Counted from the first letter of the stretch, positions 33,063 to 42,636 are shown. The stretch: DNA of 64,000 bases from Plebeiibacterium marinum (GCF_026013615.1 NZ_JAPDPI010000004.1:62001-126000), one strand, 5' to 3'. Numbers and translations are program-made. Notes: generated from the letters alone by a model not told the origin.

Positions 33063-35204
33063 ATGACCGATTACAAAAAACAGTCAGCCTGGCTACAAAA
33101 AATAAATAAAGATTTTTGGAGAAATCCCAACAGGATGTTGGCATTAAAGGTAGTAATTCCAGTTTTTGTTCAGTCAATTCCATTTTTGCTTTTCAATAAT
33201 ATAACCGCTGGCATTACCATGTCATTAGGAACAGTAGCGGCCGCTTTATCAGAATCAGATGACCATCCAAAAGGGAGACTCAAAGCCCTGACCATTACTA
33301 TAATAGGCTTTACAATTACAACAATTTCTGTTTCCCTATTAAAACCATTCCCTCTGATATTTGGAATTGGCTTTATACTCTCTACCATTATTTTCATACT
33401 CATCGGAGGTATTAGTGAACGATACAGAGCCATATCATATGGTGCTATTTTAATAGGAATATATGCAATGCTGGTTTACCACGAAAGTTCAAGTTGGTAT
33501 TTACAACCCCTATTACTTTGTTCTGGGGCTCTAATTTATGGAATCACTTCACTCCTGCTTTTATTTAGAAAACCCTGGAGGCTACTTGATGAACAACTTT
33601 CATCTGGTTTTAAGATGCTTTCAGAATACCTGGATGAAAAGGCAAGGTCTTTTGCCAACACTCAAAACCACTCAAAACCAAACAACAAACTCTCTATCTT
33701 AAACATTAAGGTTGTTGCAGCCCTTGAAAAGTGTAAAGAAGTTATTAATATTTATAACAAAGAAGTGGATAGCAATAAACTTTTGCCATACCTGCAGCGC
33801 TTTATGTTGTTACAAAGTTTGCACGAAAGAGCCGCCTCCAGCCATGAACAATACGAAACCCTTAAAGAAAAAATCGAATACAAAGAGCTACTAGAAGGTT
33901 TTTCTGAACTATTACACCAGCTATCTCACGCAACCAGATTACTGGCAGATAATTTACTGACCAACACAACTTATTCGCACCCGATATCTATTGATTGGAT
34001 TATCAGCTCTTTGCAATACGAGATTGACAAATTACCCCCGCACGACAAACAACTTCTTGAACTATTGTTGTACAATCTTATGCGATCACACCAATCTCTA
34101 AAAAAAATCTATAACATAAAAGAAAGCACCTCAATTCCCAAACTAGGTGTAGATAACAGAGGAACTTGGGAAAGAATAAAAGAACAATTGGACTTCACCC
34201 ACCCCAGACTAAGATATGCCATTAGGTTAAGCTCATGCTTTTTAATAGCCTACACGCTAACTATTTTATTTAATCTTGAAAATGGGGAATGGATCATACT
34301 TACCTCTCTTTTTGTTAGCCAACCAACCTACAGCGAAACCAGAAAGCGCCTTTTCCAAAGAATATACGGAACAATGACAGGAGTTATAGCAGGGATTCTA
34401 CTGACCCAACTTACATCATCATCCGGTCAACTCATACTTATTTTAGTGAGTATATATTTCTTTTTCTACTTTTTACGTACCCAATACTCATATGCTGTAA
34501 TTTTTATTACAATTTACGTATTGGCAAGCAACAGCTTTAATGGTGAAACAGAAGTACACATTCTTGCCCCCAGGCTAATTGATACAATTATAGGTGCATC
34601 ACTTTCATTTTTGGCAATTCGCTTTCTATGGCCCAATTGGCAATACAAACAAATTCCCAGACTTATATCTAATGCATTAACCACTAATGCAAAATACCTG
34701 AAAGAAATCAACACCCAATTACTTCACAACAATAGTGACGACTACAACTACAGATTAGCCAGGCGGCTGGCCCATAAAGCAGATAATGCATTAACACTTG
34801 CCTGGCAAAGTATGCAAATAGAACCACAAAAAAAACAACGACTAATTCAGAAAGCCTTTACCCTTACTTTCCTTAATCATGCATTATTATCACACCTTTC
34901 TGCATTAGGAGCTACAAACAAAAATTATAAAAACAAAGCAGATGACTATTTATTTATTATGAACCGAATAACTGATTCGTTATTTGAAGCAGCTAACACG
35001 ATAGAATTAAAGCAAAGCAAAACAACACAAAACTCATTAAGACCACTGCTTTTAGAGTTAAAAGAAAAAACAGATAAAGAATCAAATATTGAAAAAAAAC
35101 AACACTTAAGACTTTTGTACAACATTGCGGCCGTAACAAATAAATTACTAAAAGAATCTAACGGGATTCAATCTCCACCTAAACATGCTCACCCACAGAT
35201 CTGA
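33063..35204 (+). CDS. FUSC-family inner-membrane protein (YccS-like)
   Basis: A 713-residue protein built as two repeats of a multi-helix membrane bundle (residues about 25-160 and 385-530), each followed by a helical cytoplasmic region, as in YccS, YhfK and aromatic acid exporter-like FUSC proteins. The motif GEWIILTSLFVSQPTYSETRKRLFQRIYGTMTGVIAG (residues about 405-440) is the family's best conserved segment, and the first half has a degenerate equivalent. Family members are proposed exporters for aromatic or anionic compounds, but none is shown here. Its 3' end overlaps the convergent small gene by 16 nt. Confidence 0.85.
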   Translation: MTDYKKQSAWLQKINKDFWRNPNRMLALKVVIPVFVQSIPFLLFNNITAGITMSLGTVAAALSESDDHPKGRLKALTITIIGFTITTISVSLLKPFPLIFGIGFILSTIIFILIGGISERYRAISYGAILIGIYAMLVYHESSSWYLQPLLLCSGALIYGITSLLLLFRKPWRLLDEQLSSGFKMLSEYLDEKARSFANTQNHSKPNNKLSILNIKVVAALEKCKEVINIYNKEVDSNKLLPYLQRFMLLQSLHERAASSHEQYETLKEKIEYKELLEGFSELLHQLSHATRLLADNLLTNTTYSHPISIDWIISSLQYEIDKLPPHDKQLLELLLYNLMRSHQSLKKIYNIKESTSIPKLGVDNRGTWERIKEQLDFTHPRLRYAIRLSSCFLIAYTLTILFNLENGEWIILTSLFVSQPTYSETRKRLFQRIYGTMTGVIAGILLTQLTSSSGQLILILVSIYFFFYFLRTQYSYAVIFITIYVLASNSFNGETEVHILAPRLIDTIIGASLSFLAIRFLWPNWQYKQIPRLISNALTTNAKYLKEINTQLLHNNSDDYNYRLARRLAHKADNALTLAWQSMQIEPQKKQRLIQKAFTLTFLNHALLSHLSALGATNKNYKNKADDYLFIMNRITDSLFEAANTIELKQSKTTQNSLRPLLLELKEKTDKESNIEKKQHLRLLYNIAAVTNKLLKESNGIQSPPKHAHPQI

Positions 35205-35608
35205 TCTATCAGCTGGGAAACCTTGCCCATATCTGCTTGCCTGTTTAACGAAAACGTAGCCGATTCTATTTCAACAATATTATATAACTCCAATGCTTTT
35301 ACATAGCATCTTTTAGCCTTAGCCTCATCTCCTGACTTTATATGAATATCCCCACCTTTTACCAAAAAATTGGCAACCACTTCTAATCCTTCAAAACTCT
35401 CACCAAACTGATTCTCAAAAACAACCCTTAGCTGGCCTGCCTCTTTTTCAAGAATATCATCCTCTCCCAAATCAAAAATCCTAACCAAACCTTCATCATA
35501 CAACTTTTTTGCCTGCTGCACATTTTCATTTTTAAGCAATCCCAATATCGCAGCAATCATTTTGCCTATTTCCTCTATCATCCTCAATATGTAATCTTTT
35601 CGTATCAT
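35189..35608 (-). CDS. DUF6483-like helical (TPR-like) protein
   Basis: A 139-residue cytoplasmic helical protein. The N-terminus MIRKDYILRMIEEIGKMIA matches the DUF6483 family opening, found mostly in Firmicutes, followed by a central coiled region and a TPR-like pair (LVKGGDIHIKSGDEAKAKRCYVKALELYNIV). I chose the ATG at 35608, adjacent to another at 35611 and preceded by AGGA; a GTG at 35650 is much less likely. The 3' end overlaps the FUSC gene on the opposite strand by 16 nt. The function is unknown. Confidence 0.75.
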   Translation of the reverse strand: MIRKDYILRMIEEIGKMIAAILGLLKNENVQQAKKLYDEGLVRIFDLGEDDILEKEAGQLRVVFENQFGESFEGLEVVANFLVKGGDIHIKSGDEAKAKRCYVKALELYNIVEIESATFSLNRQADMGKVSQLIDQICG

Positions 35609-35711
35609 CATTCCTGAATTTAATAATTTAAAGCAAGATAATAATTCCACCTCAAAAGCAGGATAAAAAGGTGTATATTTGGGATCTTACTTATAACATA
35701 AAGATCAAAAA

Positions 35712-36161
35712 ATGATTATTGACAGCTTAGATAATGTAAAACATTACCGCAACTTAAACGCCAGGATCAACAAAGGTCTTGAATTTTTAGAAGAAGTAGA
35801 CTTTGAAAACATCGAACCAGGAAGATACAATATTGATGGCGACGAAGTTTTTGCTTTAGTACAGGAGTACAACACCAAAAATATTGAAGATGCAAAACCT
35901 GAAACTCACGAAAGATATATTGATATTCAATACGTAGAAAAAGGTTCTGAATATATGGGATATGCCCCTCTTGAAGATCAGGAGATTTCTGAAGCCTATG
36001 ATCCAGAGAAGGATCTATCTTTTTACAAAGCACAAACAAGCTTAATCAGAGTAGACGAAGGGATGTTTGCTATATTTTTTCCTACCGACATCCATGCCCC
36101 CGGCATTATGATCGAAGAATCAAAGCCAGTTAAAAAAGTTGTTATTAAAGTACTGGCATAA
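35712..36161 (+). CDS. YhcH/YjgK/YiaL-family protein
   Basis: A 149-residue cupin-like protein of the DUF386 family. The family marks are visible: a long N-terminal helix, GDEVFALVQEYNTK, HERYIDIQYVEKGSEYMGYAPL, and the metal-site-like FFPTDIHAPGIM near residue 130, with the H and D/E ligands. Relatives are linked to sialic acid and sugar metabolism and are thought to be sugar anomerases or lyase-like. No sugar genes are adjacent here, so the role is open. It shares a bidirectional terminator with the next convergent gene. Confidence 0.93.
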   Translation: MIIDSLDNVKHYRNLNARINKGLEFLEEVDFENIEPGRYNIDGDEVFALVQEYNTKNIEDAKPETHERYIDIQYVEKGSEYMGYAPLEDQEISEAYDPEKDLSFYKAQTSLIRVDEGMFAIFFPTDIHAPGIMIEESKPVKKVVIKVLA

Positions 36162-36183
36162 CCGTATTACTATTATCAAAAAT

Positions 36184-36232
36184 AAAGCCCTCATTGAATT
36201 TGCTTCATTGAGGGCTTTACATATTTTTTTAG
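36184..36232. terminator. Bidirectional intrinsic terminator
   Basis: AAAGCCCTCA (36184-36193) pairs with TGAGGGCTTT (36208-36217), extended by near-complementary bases inside, then a T-rich tract. It lies between the convergent YhcH-like gene and the gene ending at 36244. Confidence 0.85.
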
Positions 36233-36243
36233 TTATCCTTATT

Positions 36244-36714
36244 TTACTCTGGCCAAATAAAACTCTCGTTTTCTTCATCCCATAAAGGACCAAACTGTAT
36301 TTCAGAAACCTTGCCATTTTCCATCCAAAAATTCACACTGGAATCATAAAAGGATATCACTTCGTTATCTGGGCTTTCCGGCGATGAAATATCTTCTTTT
36401 TCATATTCCCCTAATTCCAATCCTTCAACTTTTGCAAGCAACTCCTTTTCAGAAACTCCTAAAAGCTTTTGTCCTTCAAGGGTAGCTTCAGGATCACTTA
36501 CAGCAATAGAACTCAGTTTCCATTCATCAACTTCATCAAACGAAACCGAAAGTTCAATTTCATCGTAATGATAAGCCTCTGTATTATCGTCTGCTTCTTC
36601 ACTTGATGCATACTGGTCAACCTCATCTGGTTCACCCAACACTTTCTTAATCTCAGAACGGGTCATTCCAAAACGAATATCCTCATAACCCTTACCAATT
36701 AGAATTTCCTTCAT
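36244..36714 (-). CDS. Conserved acidic protein with a SmpA-like N-terminal segment
   Basis: 156 residues, very acidic. The opening KGYEDIRFGMTRSEIKKVLGEPDEVDQY is the small beta/alpha motif (FGMTrsEv..lLGePd) seen in SmpA/OmlA-type and assorted bacterial proteins. The remainder, DEIELSVSFDEVDEWKLSSIAVSDPEATLEGQKLLG, continues a mixed alpha/beta fold. There is no signal peptide, so it is probably cytosolic. The function is unknown. It is followed by the MerR gene upstream on the same strand across a 100-nt gap. Confidence 0.65.
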   Translation of the reverse strand: MKEILIGKGYEDIRFGMTRSEIKKVLGEPDEVDQYASSEEADDNTEAYHYDEIELSVSFDEVDEWKLSSIAVSDPEATLEGQKLLGVSEKELLAKVEGLELGEYEKEDISSPESPDNEVISFYDSSVNFWMENGKVSEIQFGPLWDEENESFIWPE

Positions 36715-36814
36715 TGTTTACTTTATTAAAATAATATCAATTGCAAAATACCGGCACAATATAAGCTATTAATAATTGATATTCGCCAACTAAAAGTTAA
36801 TTTTAGTTTTTCTG

Positions 36815-37690
36815 TTACATTTTCCTCAATACTTCCACAAACACCTCAGCACTAGAAATATGCATAACATTATCGGGCAAATCACCCTCATACTCTTTCA
36901 CTTGCATTCCGTTAATAAATATTGGGGTATTTGGGAACTCCTCGCTATAAGCTTTCAAAATTTTATCAAGACTGTTTTCCGGTGGTGAAACAAAACAAGT
37001 GAAAAATGCATCTGCCTTTCTAACCTGATCAATACCCTTTATATCTTCAAATGGAACATTACTTCCAAGATAAATCACTTTATAACCTTCCTTTCGGGCA
37101 AGAAAACTATAAAAAAGCAAGCCTATTTCGTGCAACTCTCCTTCATCAAGAAAAAAGGTTATACGCTTATCTACCTTTTGGTTCTCCATCTGATTATCAA
37201 TAGCTACAATAAGCTTTTGACGGATAAGGTTACTCATAAAATGTTCCTGGGCCGGATTTACAGATCCTGCCTGCCACAATATGCCTACCCTATCAAGAAA
37301 TGGAAACAATACTTCTTCTACCGTTTTTTCAAAACCGCGTTTAATGATCGACTGGTTTAATACTGAATTAAACTTCACTTCATCTAATTCAAGCATAGCT
37401 ACCATCAAACTCTCAACCTGGATATCTACTTTTTTTGTATCCAAACACAAATAAGCAAGCCTCTTGCCTAAATCTTCATCACTCAAATATGCAATATGCG
37501 ATATTTTATATCCGTTATTATTAAGTATTGAAACATTCAACAAACGCTTCAAATCCCTATCCGAATATTTTCTGATATTTGTTTTTGTCCTGGCCGGCTC
37601 TACAATATTATACCTTCTTTCCCAAATTCTGATTGTATGTGCTTTTACCCCTGATATCCTTTCTAAATCTTTAATTGAATAAACTCCCAT
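36815..37690 (-). CDS. MerR-family B12-binding regulator, CarH/LitR-like putative photoreceptor
   Basis: A 291-residue regulator with three parts: MerR helix-turn-helix (residues 1-70, YSIKDLERISGVKAHTIRIWERRY), a helical cap domain (about 85-170), and a Rossmann B12-binding domain (about 175-291). The cap contains the Wx9EH motif: W139, then E149-H150 in QEHFMSN. The B12 domain contains ExHxxG as ELHEIG (E185, H187, G190), where the histidine is the lower cobalt ligand in CarH. These residues are what define adenosylcobalamin light-sensing regulators, as opposed to B12-independent CarA-type proteins. No carotenoid gene is adjacent; targets are unknown. An operator-like dyad lies in its own promoter at 37759. 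Confidence 0.9.
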   Translation of the reverse strand: MGVYSIKDLERISGVKAHTIRIWERRYNIVEPARTKTNIRKYSDRDLKRLLNVSILNNNGYKISHIAYLSDEDLGKRLAYLCLDTKKVDIQVESLMVAMLELDEVKFNSVLNQSIIKRGFEKTVEEVLFPFLDRVGILWQAGSVNPAQEHFMSNLIRQKLIVAIDNQMENQKVDKRITFFLDEGELHEIGLLFYSFLARKEGYKVIYLGSNVPFEDIKGIDQVRKADAFFTCFVSPPENSLDKILKAYSEEFPNTPIFINGMQVKEYEGDLPDNVMHISSAEVFVEVLRKM

Positions 37691-37747
37691 TTCTATAGAT
37701 TTTCTGCAGTTAACTATTATTCCTTTTTATACACAGCTCAATTTCGT

Positions 37748-37775
37748 CAAATATAAAAAGATATACGAAATATCT
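37748..37775 (-). promoter_or_regulatory. Promoter with MerR-type dyad for the CarH-like gene
   Basis: On the minus strand a TATATTTG (-7, at 37748-37755) lies about 58 nt before the start codon. Upstream of it AGATAT-ACGAA-ATATCT (37759-37775), a 6-bp dyad with a 5-nt spacer, fills the -33/-7 spacer. That is the standard MerR-family operator position. No convincing TTTG -33 box is present, which suits a promoter needing regulator control. Confidence 0.55.
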
Positions 37776-37999
37776 CGACATTCCGCACATCAAATTACTT
37801 AAATTCAGCACTTTTATTCAAAAAAAATCATTTTTATTAGTCAAAACCATTTAACCTTGATTTTGTTCAACTATTACTGCAATTACAGATACGAGCAACA
37901 ATAATTCATCACAATATGCTTAATCATCACAAAACATTTTATAAAGTATTATTTTTCTTACAAATCCTCACTTTTTATCTTCCTTATCTGTAAAAAGAT

Positions 38000-38007
38000 T
38001 AACTTTG
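38000..38007 (+). promoter_or_regulatory. -7 box for the yicC-gmk-nadD operon
   Basis: TAACTTTG, matching TAnnTTTG, with T-rich sequence (CTTTTTATCTTCC) at the -33 position. The inferred transcript has about a 20-nt leader. The rest of the 343-nt gap 37691-38033 holds only the MerR promoter and AT-rich sequence. Confidence 0.5.
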
Positions 38008-38033
38008 CACCTTAAAAAAGCAAAAAAGATATT

Positions 38034-38909
38034 ATGATAAAATCAATGACAGGCTTTGGCAAAGCCACTTGTGAACTTCCCGGAAAAAAAATAAGCATTG
38101 AAATCAAATCCCTAAACAGCAAGCAGTTGGATGTAAACATGCGCTTACCAAATATTTATAGAGAAAAAGATTTGATTTTGCGTAACGAAATAGCAAACAA
38201 ACTGGGACGTGGCAAAATTGATGTTGGTTTTTATGTAGATTTTTTGGGTACCGAAAAAAACACTTCAATAAACACGCAGGTCATTGAAAACTATTACAAT
38301 CAGTTATTGCCAATTTCGGATAAGCTTGGACTAACAGAAAAAACAGATATACTAAGGGCTATTATGCCTTTGCCTGATACGATTAAAACTGAGCAAGCAG
38401 AATTGAACGAAGAGGAATGGAAAATCATAGCAAGTACCTTCTCCAAGGCAATTGAATGCTTAAATGAATTCCGTAATCAAGAAGGCAAACATCTCAATAC
38501 TGATATTATTAACAGGATCGAAAACATAAGAAAGCTAGCCTCACAGACTGAATCTTTTGAAAATGAACGAATTGAAAGAATCAGAGAGAGGATTCTGGAT
38601 CAATTGAATGAATTAAAAGAAAAAATTAACGTTGACAAGAACCGGTTTGAGCAAGAAATGATTTTTTACCTGGAAAAACTTGATGTTACAGAAGAAAAGG
38701 TAAGACTAGCCAATCATTTAGATTATTTTTTAGAAACAATTAATAATGAAGAAATGGTTGGAAAGAAACTTGGGTTTATTACTCAGGAAATCGGTAGAGA
38801 AATTAACACTTTGGGTTCCAAAGCAAACCATGCCGAGATTCAAAAGCTCGTAATTCAAATGAAAGATGAACTTGAAAAAATTAAAGAGCAAAACCTGAAT
38901 ATTTTATAG
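38034..38909 (+). CDS. yicC: YicC/YloC-family endoribonuclease
   Basis: A 291-residue helical cytoplasmic protein. The family start MIKSMTGFGKAT is exact, and the C-terminal signature KKLGFITQEIGREINTLGSKANHAEIQKLVIQMKDELEKIKEQ matches DUF1732 with the conserved QE(I)xREiNTlgSKan core. YicC is an endoribonuclease affecting small RNAs in E. coli. It is followed at 88 nt by gmk, a linkage widely conserved in bacteria. Confidence 0.95.
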   Translation: MIKSMTGFGKATCELPGKKISIEIKSLNSKQLDVNMRLPNIYREKDLILRNEIANKLGRGKIDVGFYVDFLGTEKNTSINTQVIENYYNQLLPISDKLGLTEKTDILRAIMPLPDTIKTEQAELNEEEWKIIASTFSKAIECLNEFRNQEGKHLNTDIINRIENIRKLASQTESFENERIERIRERILDQLNELKEKINVDKNRFEQEMIFYLEKLDVTEEKVRLANHLDYFLETINNEEMVGKKLGFITQEIGREINTLGSKANHAEIQKLVIQMKDELEKIKEQNLNIL

Positions 38910-38997
38910 TTTTTTCATTATCCGCAAGTGTAAATACTTGATTAATCATTTTATTACAATTACGCGACAACATAATATAATATCACAAAATACTTAT

Positions 38998-39570
38998 ATG
39001 ACCAACAAAGGTAAACTAATCATATTTTCCGCTCCATCCGGGTCTGGAAAAACTACTATTGTAAAAAGCCTTTTAGATAAGGATTTCAACCTTGAGTTTT
39101 CAATTTCAGCAACTACCAGATCTCCCAGAGGAGAAGAAAAACACGGAAATGATTATTACTTTTTGTCGCCTGATGAATTCAGGCAAAAAATAAGCTTAGG
39201 AGAATTACTGGAGTGGGAAGAAGTGTACACTGATAAATATTATGGAACACTCAAAAGCGAAGTGGAAAGAATTACCAGCAAAGGCAACAACATCATCTTT
39301 GATGTAGATGTTGTTGGTGGTTTAAATATTAAAAAAATGTATGGAGACAGGGCTGTCTCAATTTTCATCCAGCCCCCTTCTATTGAAGAACTTGAAAAAC
39401 GATTAACCGGACGAGGAACCGATACCAAAGAAACCATAAAACAACGCCTCAACAAAGCTGAGGAGGAAATTTCATACGCAAAAGATTTTGACCAGATTGT
39501 GGTTAACGACAACCTGGAAAAGGCTATCAAAGAAACAGAAAACATCCTCAACAGTTTTTTAAATGCCTGA
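38998..39570 (+). CDS. gmk: Guanylate kinase
   Basis: Phosphorylates GMP to GDP in purine nucleotide supply. At 190 residues it is the usual length. The P-loop APSGSGKTT is at residues 12-20, with the GMP-binding TTRSPRGEEKHGNDYYFLS near 40-57 and a lid segment RLTGRGTDTKETIKQRL. The start is the ATG at 38998; a TTG at 38938 would add 20 non-family residues and can be discounted. The stop overlaps the nadD start by 8 nt, so the two are translationally coupled. Confidence 0.97.
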   Translation: MTNKGKLIIFSAPSGSGKTTIVKSLLDKDFNLEFSISATTRSPRGEEKHGNDYYFLSPDEFRQKISLGELLEWEEVYTDKYYGTLKSEVERITSKGNNIIFDVDVVGGLNIKKMYGDRAVSIFIQPPSIEELEKRLTGRGTDTKETIKQRLNKAEEEISYAKDFDQIVVNDNLEKAIKETENILNSFLNA

Positions 39571-40153
39571 TAGCAAAAAAAACACCGGATTATTTTTTGG
39601 CTCCTTCAACCCCGTTCATGTAGGACATTTAGCTCTTGCCAACTATATTATAGAAAATACAGAGTTGGAAGAAATATGGTTTGTTGTGAGTCCGCAAAAC
39701 CCATTTAAGCAATCACACGACTTAATAGCTGCCGAACACAGAATTAAAATGCTTGAATTAAGTATTGAAAATGATACCCGGTTTAAAATATGCGATATAG
39801 AACTCAACTTACCCATTCCATCATACTCATATAAAACTATTAGGGAACTATACAAACTCTACCCCGACCACTCCTTTTCAATTATTATGGGTTCCGATAA
39901 CCTGCTTTCTCTTAGCAGATGGAAAAACATTGAAGACATACTCCAACGCTGCCCTATAAAAGTTTATCCCAGACCCGAATACCCAATAGGGAAAATTGCC
40001 TTGAACGCTTCAATTGAAGTAATAGAAGCTCCCGTATTCAACATTGCATCCACTACACTTAGAAAAGGTATTAAACAAGGAAAAGATTACAGATACCTAT
40101 TACCCCAACAAGCATTTGAGTATATCAAACTAAACGGATTGTATTTGAAGTAG
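39563..40153 (+). CDS. nadD: Nicotinate-nucleotide adenylyltransferase
   Basis: Makes nicotinate adenine dinucleotide from nicotinate mononucleotide and ATP, in NAD biosynthesis. The nucleotidyltransferase signature GSFNPVHVGH is at residues 13-22 (HxGH, H19 and H22), the substrate-binding IMGSDNLLSLSRW near 108-120, and the C-terminal IASTTLRKGIKQG near 165-177. Its 196 residues fit. It overlaps gmk by 8 nt; yicC, gmk and nadD form one operon. Confidence 0.97.
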   Translation: MPDSKKNTGLFFGSFNPVHVGHLALANYIIENTELEEIWFVVSPQNPFKQSHDLIAAEHRIKMLELSIENDTRFKICDIELNLPIPSYSYKTIRELYKLYPDHSFSIIMGSDNLLSLSRWKNIEDILQRCPIKVYPRPEYPIGKIALNASIEVIEAPVFNIASTTLRKGIKQGKDYRYLLPQQAFEYIKLNGLYLK

Positions 40154-40199
40154 ACATTTTGCCTACTCCGTTGCAATCCTGAATAGAAAGCTAACTTTT

Positions 40200-40568
40200 T
40201 TAATGAGAACAATTATGATCCCCATTGGCATGTGCATTACATACTGAAAAATTCCCAAGATTTCCTCCTAACCATTTCTCCAATACATCTTTTACAGCTC
40301 CACTAAAACCAATAAACGATTCTATTCCACATTCCTTTAATTTGTTAATTGCTCCTTGCCCCATACCTCCGGCTAGCAATACACTTACACCCTGCTCTTT
40401 TAAATCATAAGCAAGATTACTTTTACACCCGCATGATTCCGGGCCACGGAATTCACTCGTTCCAATTATTTCATCTTTATCAGACAAAGTATAGATGGTA
40501 AATTTCTCACAATGTCCAAAATGGCTGTCAATCATATCTCCTTTAGTAGGAATAGCTACTTTCTTCAT
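40200..40568 (-). CDS. NifX/NafY-type (dinitrogenase iron-molybdenum cofactor family) protein
   Basis: A 122-residue cytoplasmic protein: VAIPTKGDMIDSHFGHCEKFTIYTL opens with the DSHFGHc motif that binds metal clusters, and GVSVLLAGGMGQGAINKLKECGIES is the family's glycine-rich core. It ends in a His/Cys-rich tail (CNAHANGDHNCSH) that could bind a metal. In organisms without nitrogenase these proteins have unclear Fe-S or metal carrier roles. It does not imply nitrogen fixation. It sits alone between nadD and a sensor kinase. Confidence 0.9.
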   Translation of the reverse strand: MKKVAIPTKGDMIDSHFGHCEKFTIYTLSDKDEIIGTSEFRGPESCGCKSNLAYDLKEQGVSVLLAGGMGQGAINKLKECGIESFIGFSGAVKDVLEKWLGGNLGNFSVCNAHANGDHNCSH

Positions 40569-40684
40569 TATAATGCAATTAATTTTTCTGTATTTAAGCG
40601 AGACAAAATTAAGAATATTCTCACTAACTAATACCTACATAACTATTTTTAACACTAATAAAGATGTCACTTCCTACAATCCAT

Positions 40685-42313
40685 TTATCGAGCGGGCTCA
40701 TATTGTTTGGGAATTTCAAAAATAAATCTGGTTCCTTTGTTTATTTCCGATTCAACTTTAATTCGCCCATTCATAAGGTTCAATAACTTTTTTACAATAG
40801 CCAGTCCCAAACCCGATCCTTGATTTGGGAACGGGGTAACCACACCTTCCCCCTGAACCTTGTAAAACCGGTGAAAAATCCTTCCTAACTGTTCATTATT
40901 AATCCCAATACCTGTATCCGCTACTTCAAACAACAAGCAATCTCCTGCCTCATATATTTTTAACGAAACTTTGCCCTCAATAGTAAATTTTAGGGCGTTG
41001 TGCATCAAATTTACTATAATCTGCTTCAACCTGCCCTGGTCGGCATACAAACCCACCCTTTCCGAAAGATCACTCACATCCAAATCTATAATCACCTTAT
41101 CTTTATTCAAACGTTCTTTTTCGGCAATGATCACAGGCAATACATCATTTTTTATAAAAGGCACCAACACAAATTTGGAAGGATTTAAATCAGTCTGTCC
41201 TGTTTCTATTTTACTTAAATCAATTACATTATTTATCAATCCAAGCAAATACTCTGAGTTATTATAGATCACCTTTTTGTAGGCATCTGCATCTTTCTCT
41301 GTATCATACATCTTACGAACGAGAATATTTGAGAAACCAATTATTGCATTTAAAGGGGTACGCAATTCATGACTGATGTTTTGCAAAAAAGCAGTTTTTA
41401 AACGATTACTTTCCTCTGCTTTTTTTATAGCTCGTTTTAGATCCGAAATATCTTTAACAAAACAGATATAATGGTCTATTTCAACATTTAAAATATCCAG
41501 CTTAACATGCTTCAGCTTATTATCCAAAGAAATAAGACTGCATTCATGCGACTCTGTATTTATACCAATATTTTTACACTTCTCTTTTAAACCATCCAGG
41601 CTTTCGTTGTCAATAAACAGATCAAATAAGTTACGCTTCAGCAATTCATCCCGTTTATACCCTGTTATCTGAAATATGGCAGGATTAACATCGATTATTT
41701 CAAACTTATAATTAAGAATAAACAACCCATCATTAGTGTTCAGGAAATAGTTTTTCAACCTAGCCTCACTATGCAACAAGGCCTGCTGCTTTTTTCTAGA
41801 ATTAGTTACATCATCTAAAATACCAAAAACAGCTTCAACCTTCCCCTGGGCATTAATTACGGGCGACTTACGACATTCAAACCAATAATGCTGACCATTA
41901 CTGCGTTTAACCGGGCCAATTACATTTTTAACGGAGGCTTTGTTTTGAATACATATCTTACTCATGTACTTAAACCGGTCGCGCTCCAGGTTGCCCCAAT
42001 TTAAATCGTCATCTGTTTTTCCTTCAATCTCACCAAAAGAATCAACTTCCACAATTTTCAGAAACTTGTTGTTGGCGTAAATAAAACAAGATTTTGTATC
42101 CTTTACATATACAGCTTCATCTATTTTATCAAGAATAAAACGTAATTCGTCCGTAATTAAATGTGATGAACACCTATTCTTAATATCACTTTCCAATTCA
42201 TCAACAAGATCTAATGCACGCGACAAGTCACCCTTTATATTTCTCTCCTTTAAAAGATTTAGCTCCTCTTTCAATTTACCTATCAACGATAGTTCCTCTG
42301 CTACTGTATCCAT
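40685..42313 (-). CDS. PAS-domain sensor histidine kinase (cytoplasmic, orphan)
   Basis: A 542-residue kinase without membrane segments. The N-terminal coiled region (residues 1-55) precedes two PAS domains (about 55-170, with a PAC-like IVNxQGxVEAVFGILDDVTNS, and about 180-290), then HisKA with H near 315 (LQNISHELRTPLNAIIGFSN) and a HATPase domain (NLMHNALKFT, DTGIGIN, GSGLGLAIVK). Start is the ATG at 42313. No response regulator is adjacent. The input ligand is unknown; a soluble PAS sensor could bind heme, flavin or a small metabolite. Confidence 0.93.
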   Translation of the reverse strand: MDTVAEELSLIGKLKEELNLLKERNIKGDLSRALDLVDELESDIKNRCSSHLITDELRFILDKIDEAVYVKDTKSCFIYANNKFLKIVEVDSFGEIEGKTDDDLNWGNLERDRFKYMSKICIQNKASVKNVIGPVKRSNGQHYWFECRKSPVINAQGKVEAVFGILDDVTNSRKKQQALLHSEARLKNYFLNTNDGLFILNYKFEIIDVNPAIFQITGYKRDELLKRNLFDLFIDNESLDGLKEKCKNIGINTESHECSLISLDNKLKHVKLDILNVEIDHYICFVKDISDLKRAIKKAEESNRLKTAFLQNISHELRTPLNAIIGFSNILVRKMYDTEKDADAYKKVIYNNSEYLLGLINNVIDLSKIETGQTDLNPSKFVLVPFIKNDVLPVIIAEKERLNKDKVIIDLDVSDLSERVGLYADQGRLKQIIVNLMHNALKFTIEGKVSLKIYEAGDCLLFEVADTGIGINNEQLGRIFHRFYKVQGEGVVTPFPNQGSGLGLAIVKKLLNLMNGRIKVESEINKGTRFIFEIPKQYEPAR

Positions 42314-42636
42314 ACTCAAACACTACACAATTGTTGGCTTAATATATTCATAAAATCAGATAATCCCAACTTATTATACTACACTCTCCAAATAAAATAA
42401 CTTTAACACGCATTCTTCTACCGACCTCCCCAAAAAAGAAATGATTTTATCAAATCAGGATGTAAGTTTTTCCTGATATATTTCTTAAATGCCTTTCCAT
42501 TTTAACATTCTTTATTCTTTTTCCGAACTTCAACTCCTAATTCAATAGCATAAAACAAAGTGATTTTATTAATTTTGCGGGCTGGATTAGGAAAACAATC
42601 TTAAACATTTCATTAGTAATACATAACATACAAAAT
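42314..42636. other. 323-nt divergent region between sensor kinase and SulP transporter
   Basis: AT-rich, no ORF worth reporting. TAATTTTG at 42570-42577 is a possible -7 box for the SulP gene, about 60 nt before its ATG, without a clear -33 box. Nothing else stands out. Confidence 0.3.

Noticed and set aside
40200-40568. Nitrogen-fixation gene from the NifX-like protein
   Set aside because: This family is widespread in non-fixing bacteria and no nif gene is seen in the window.
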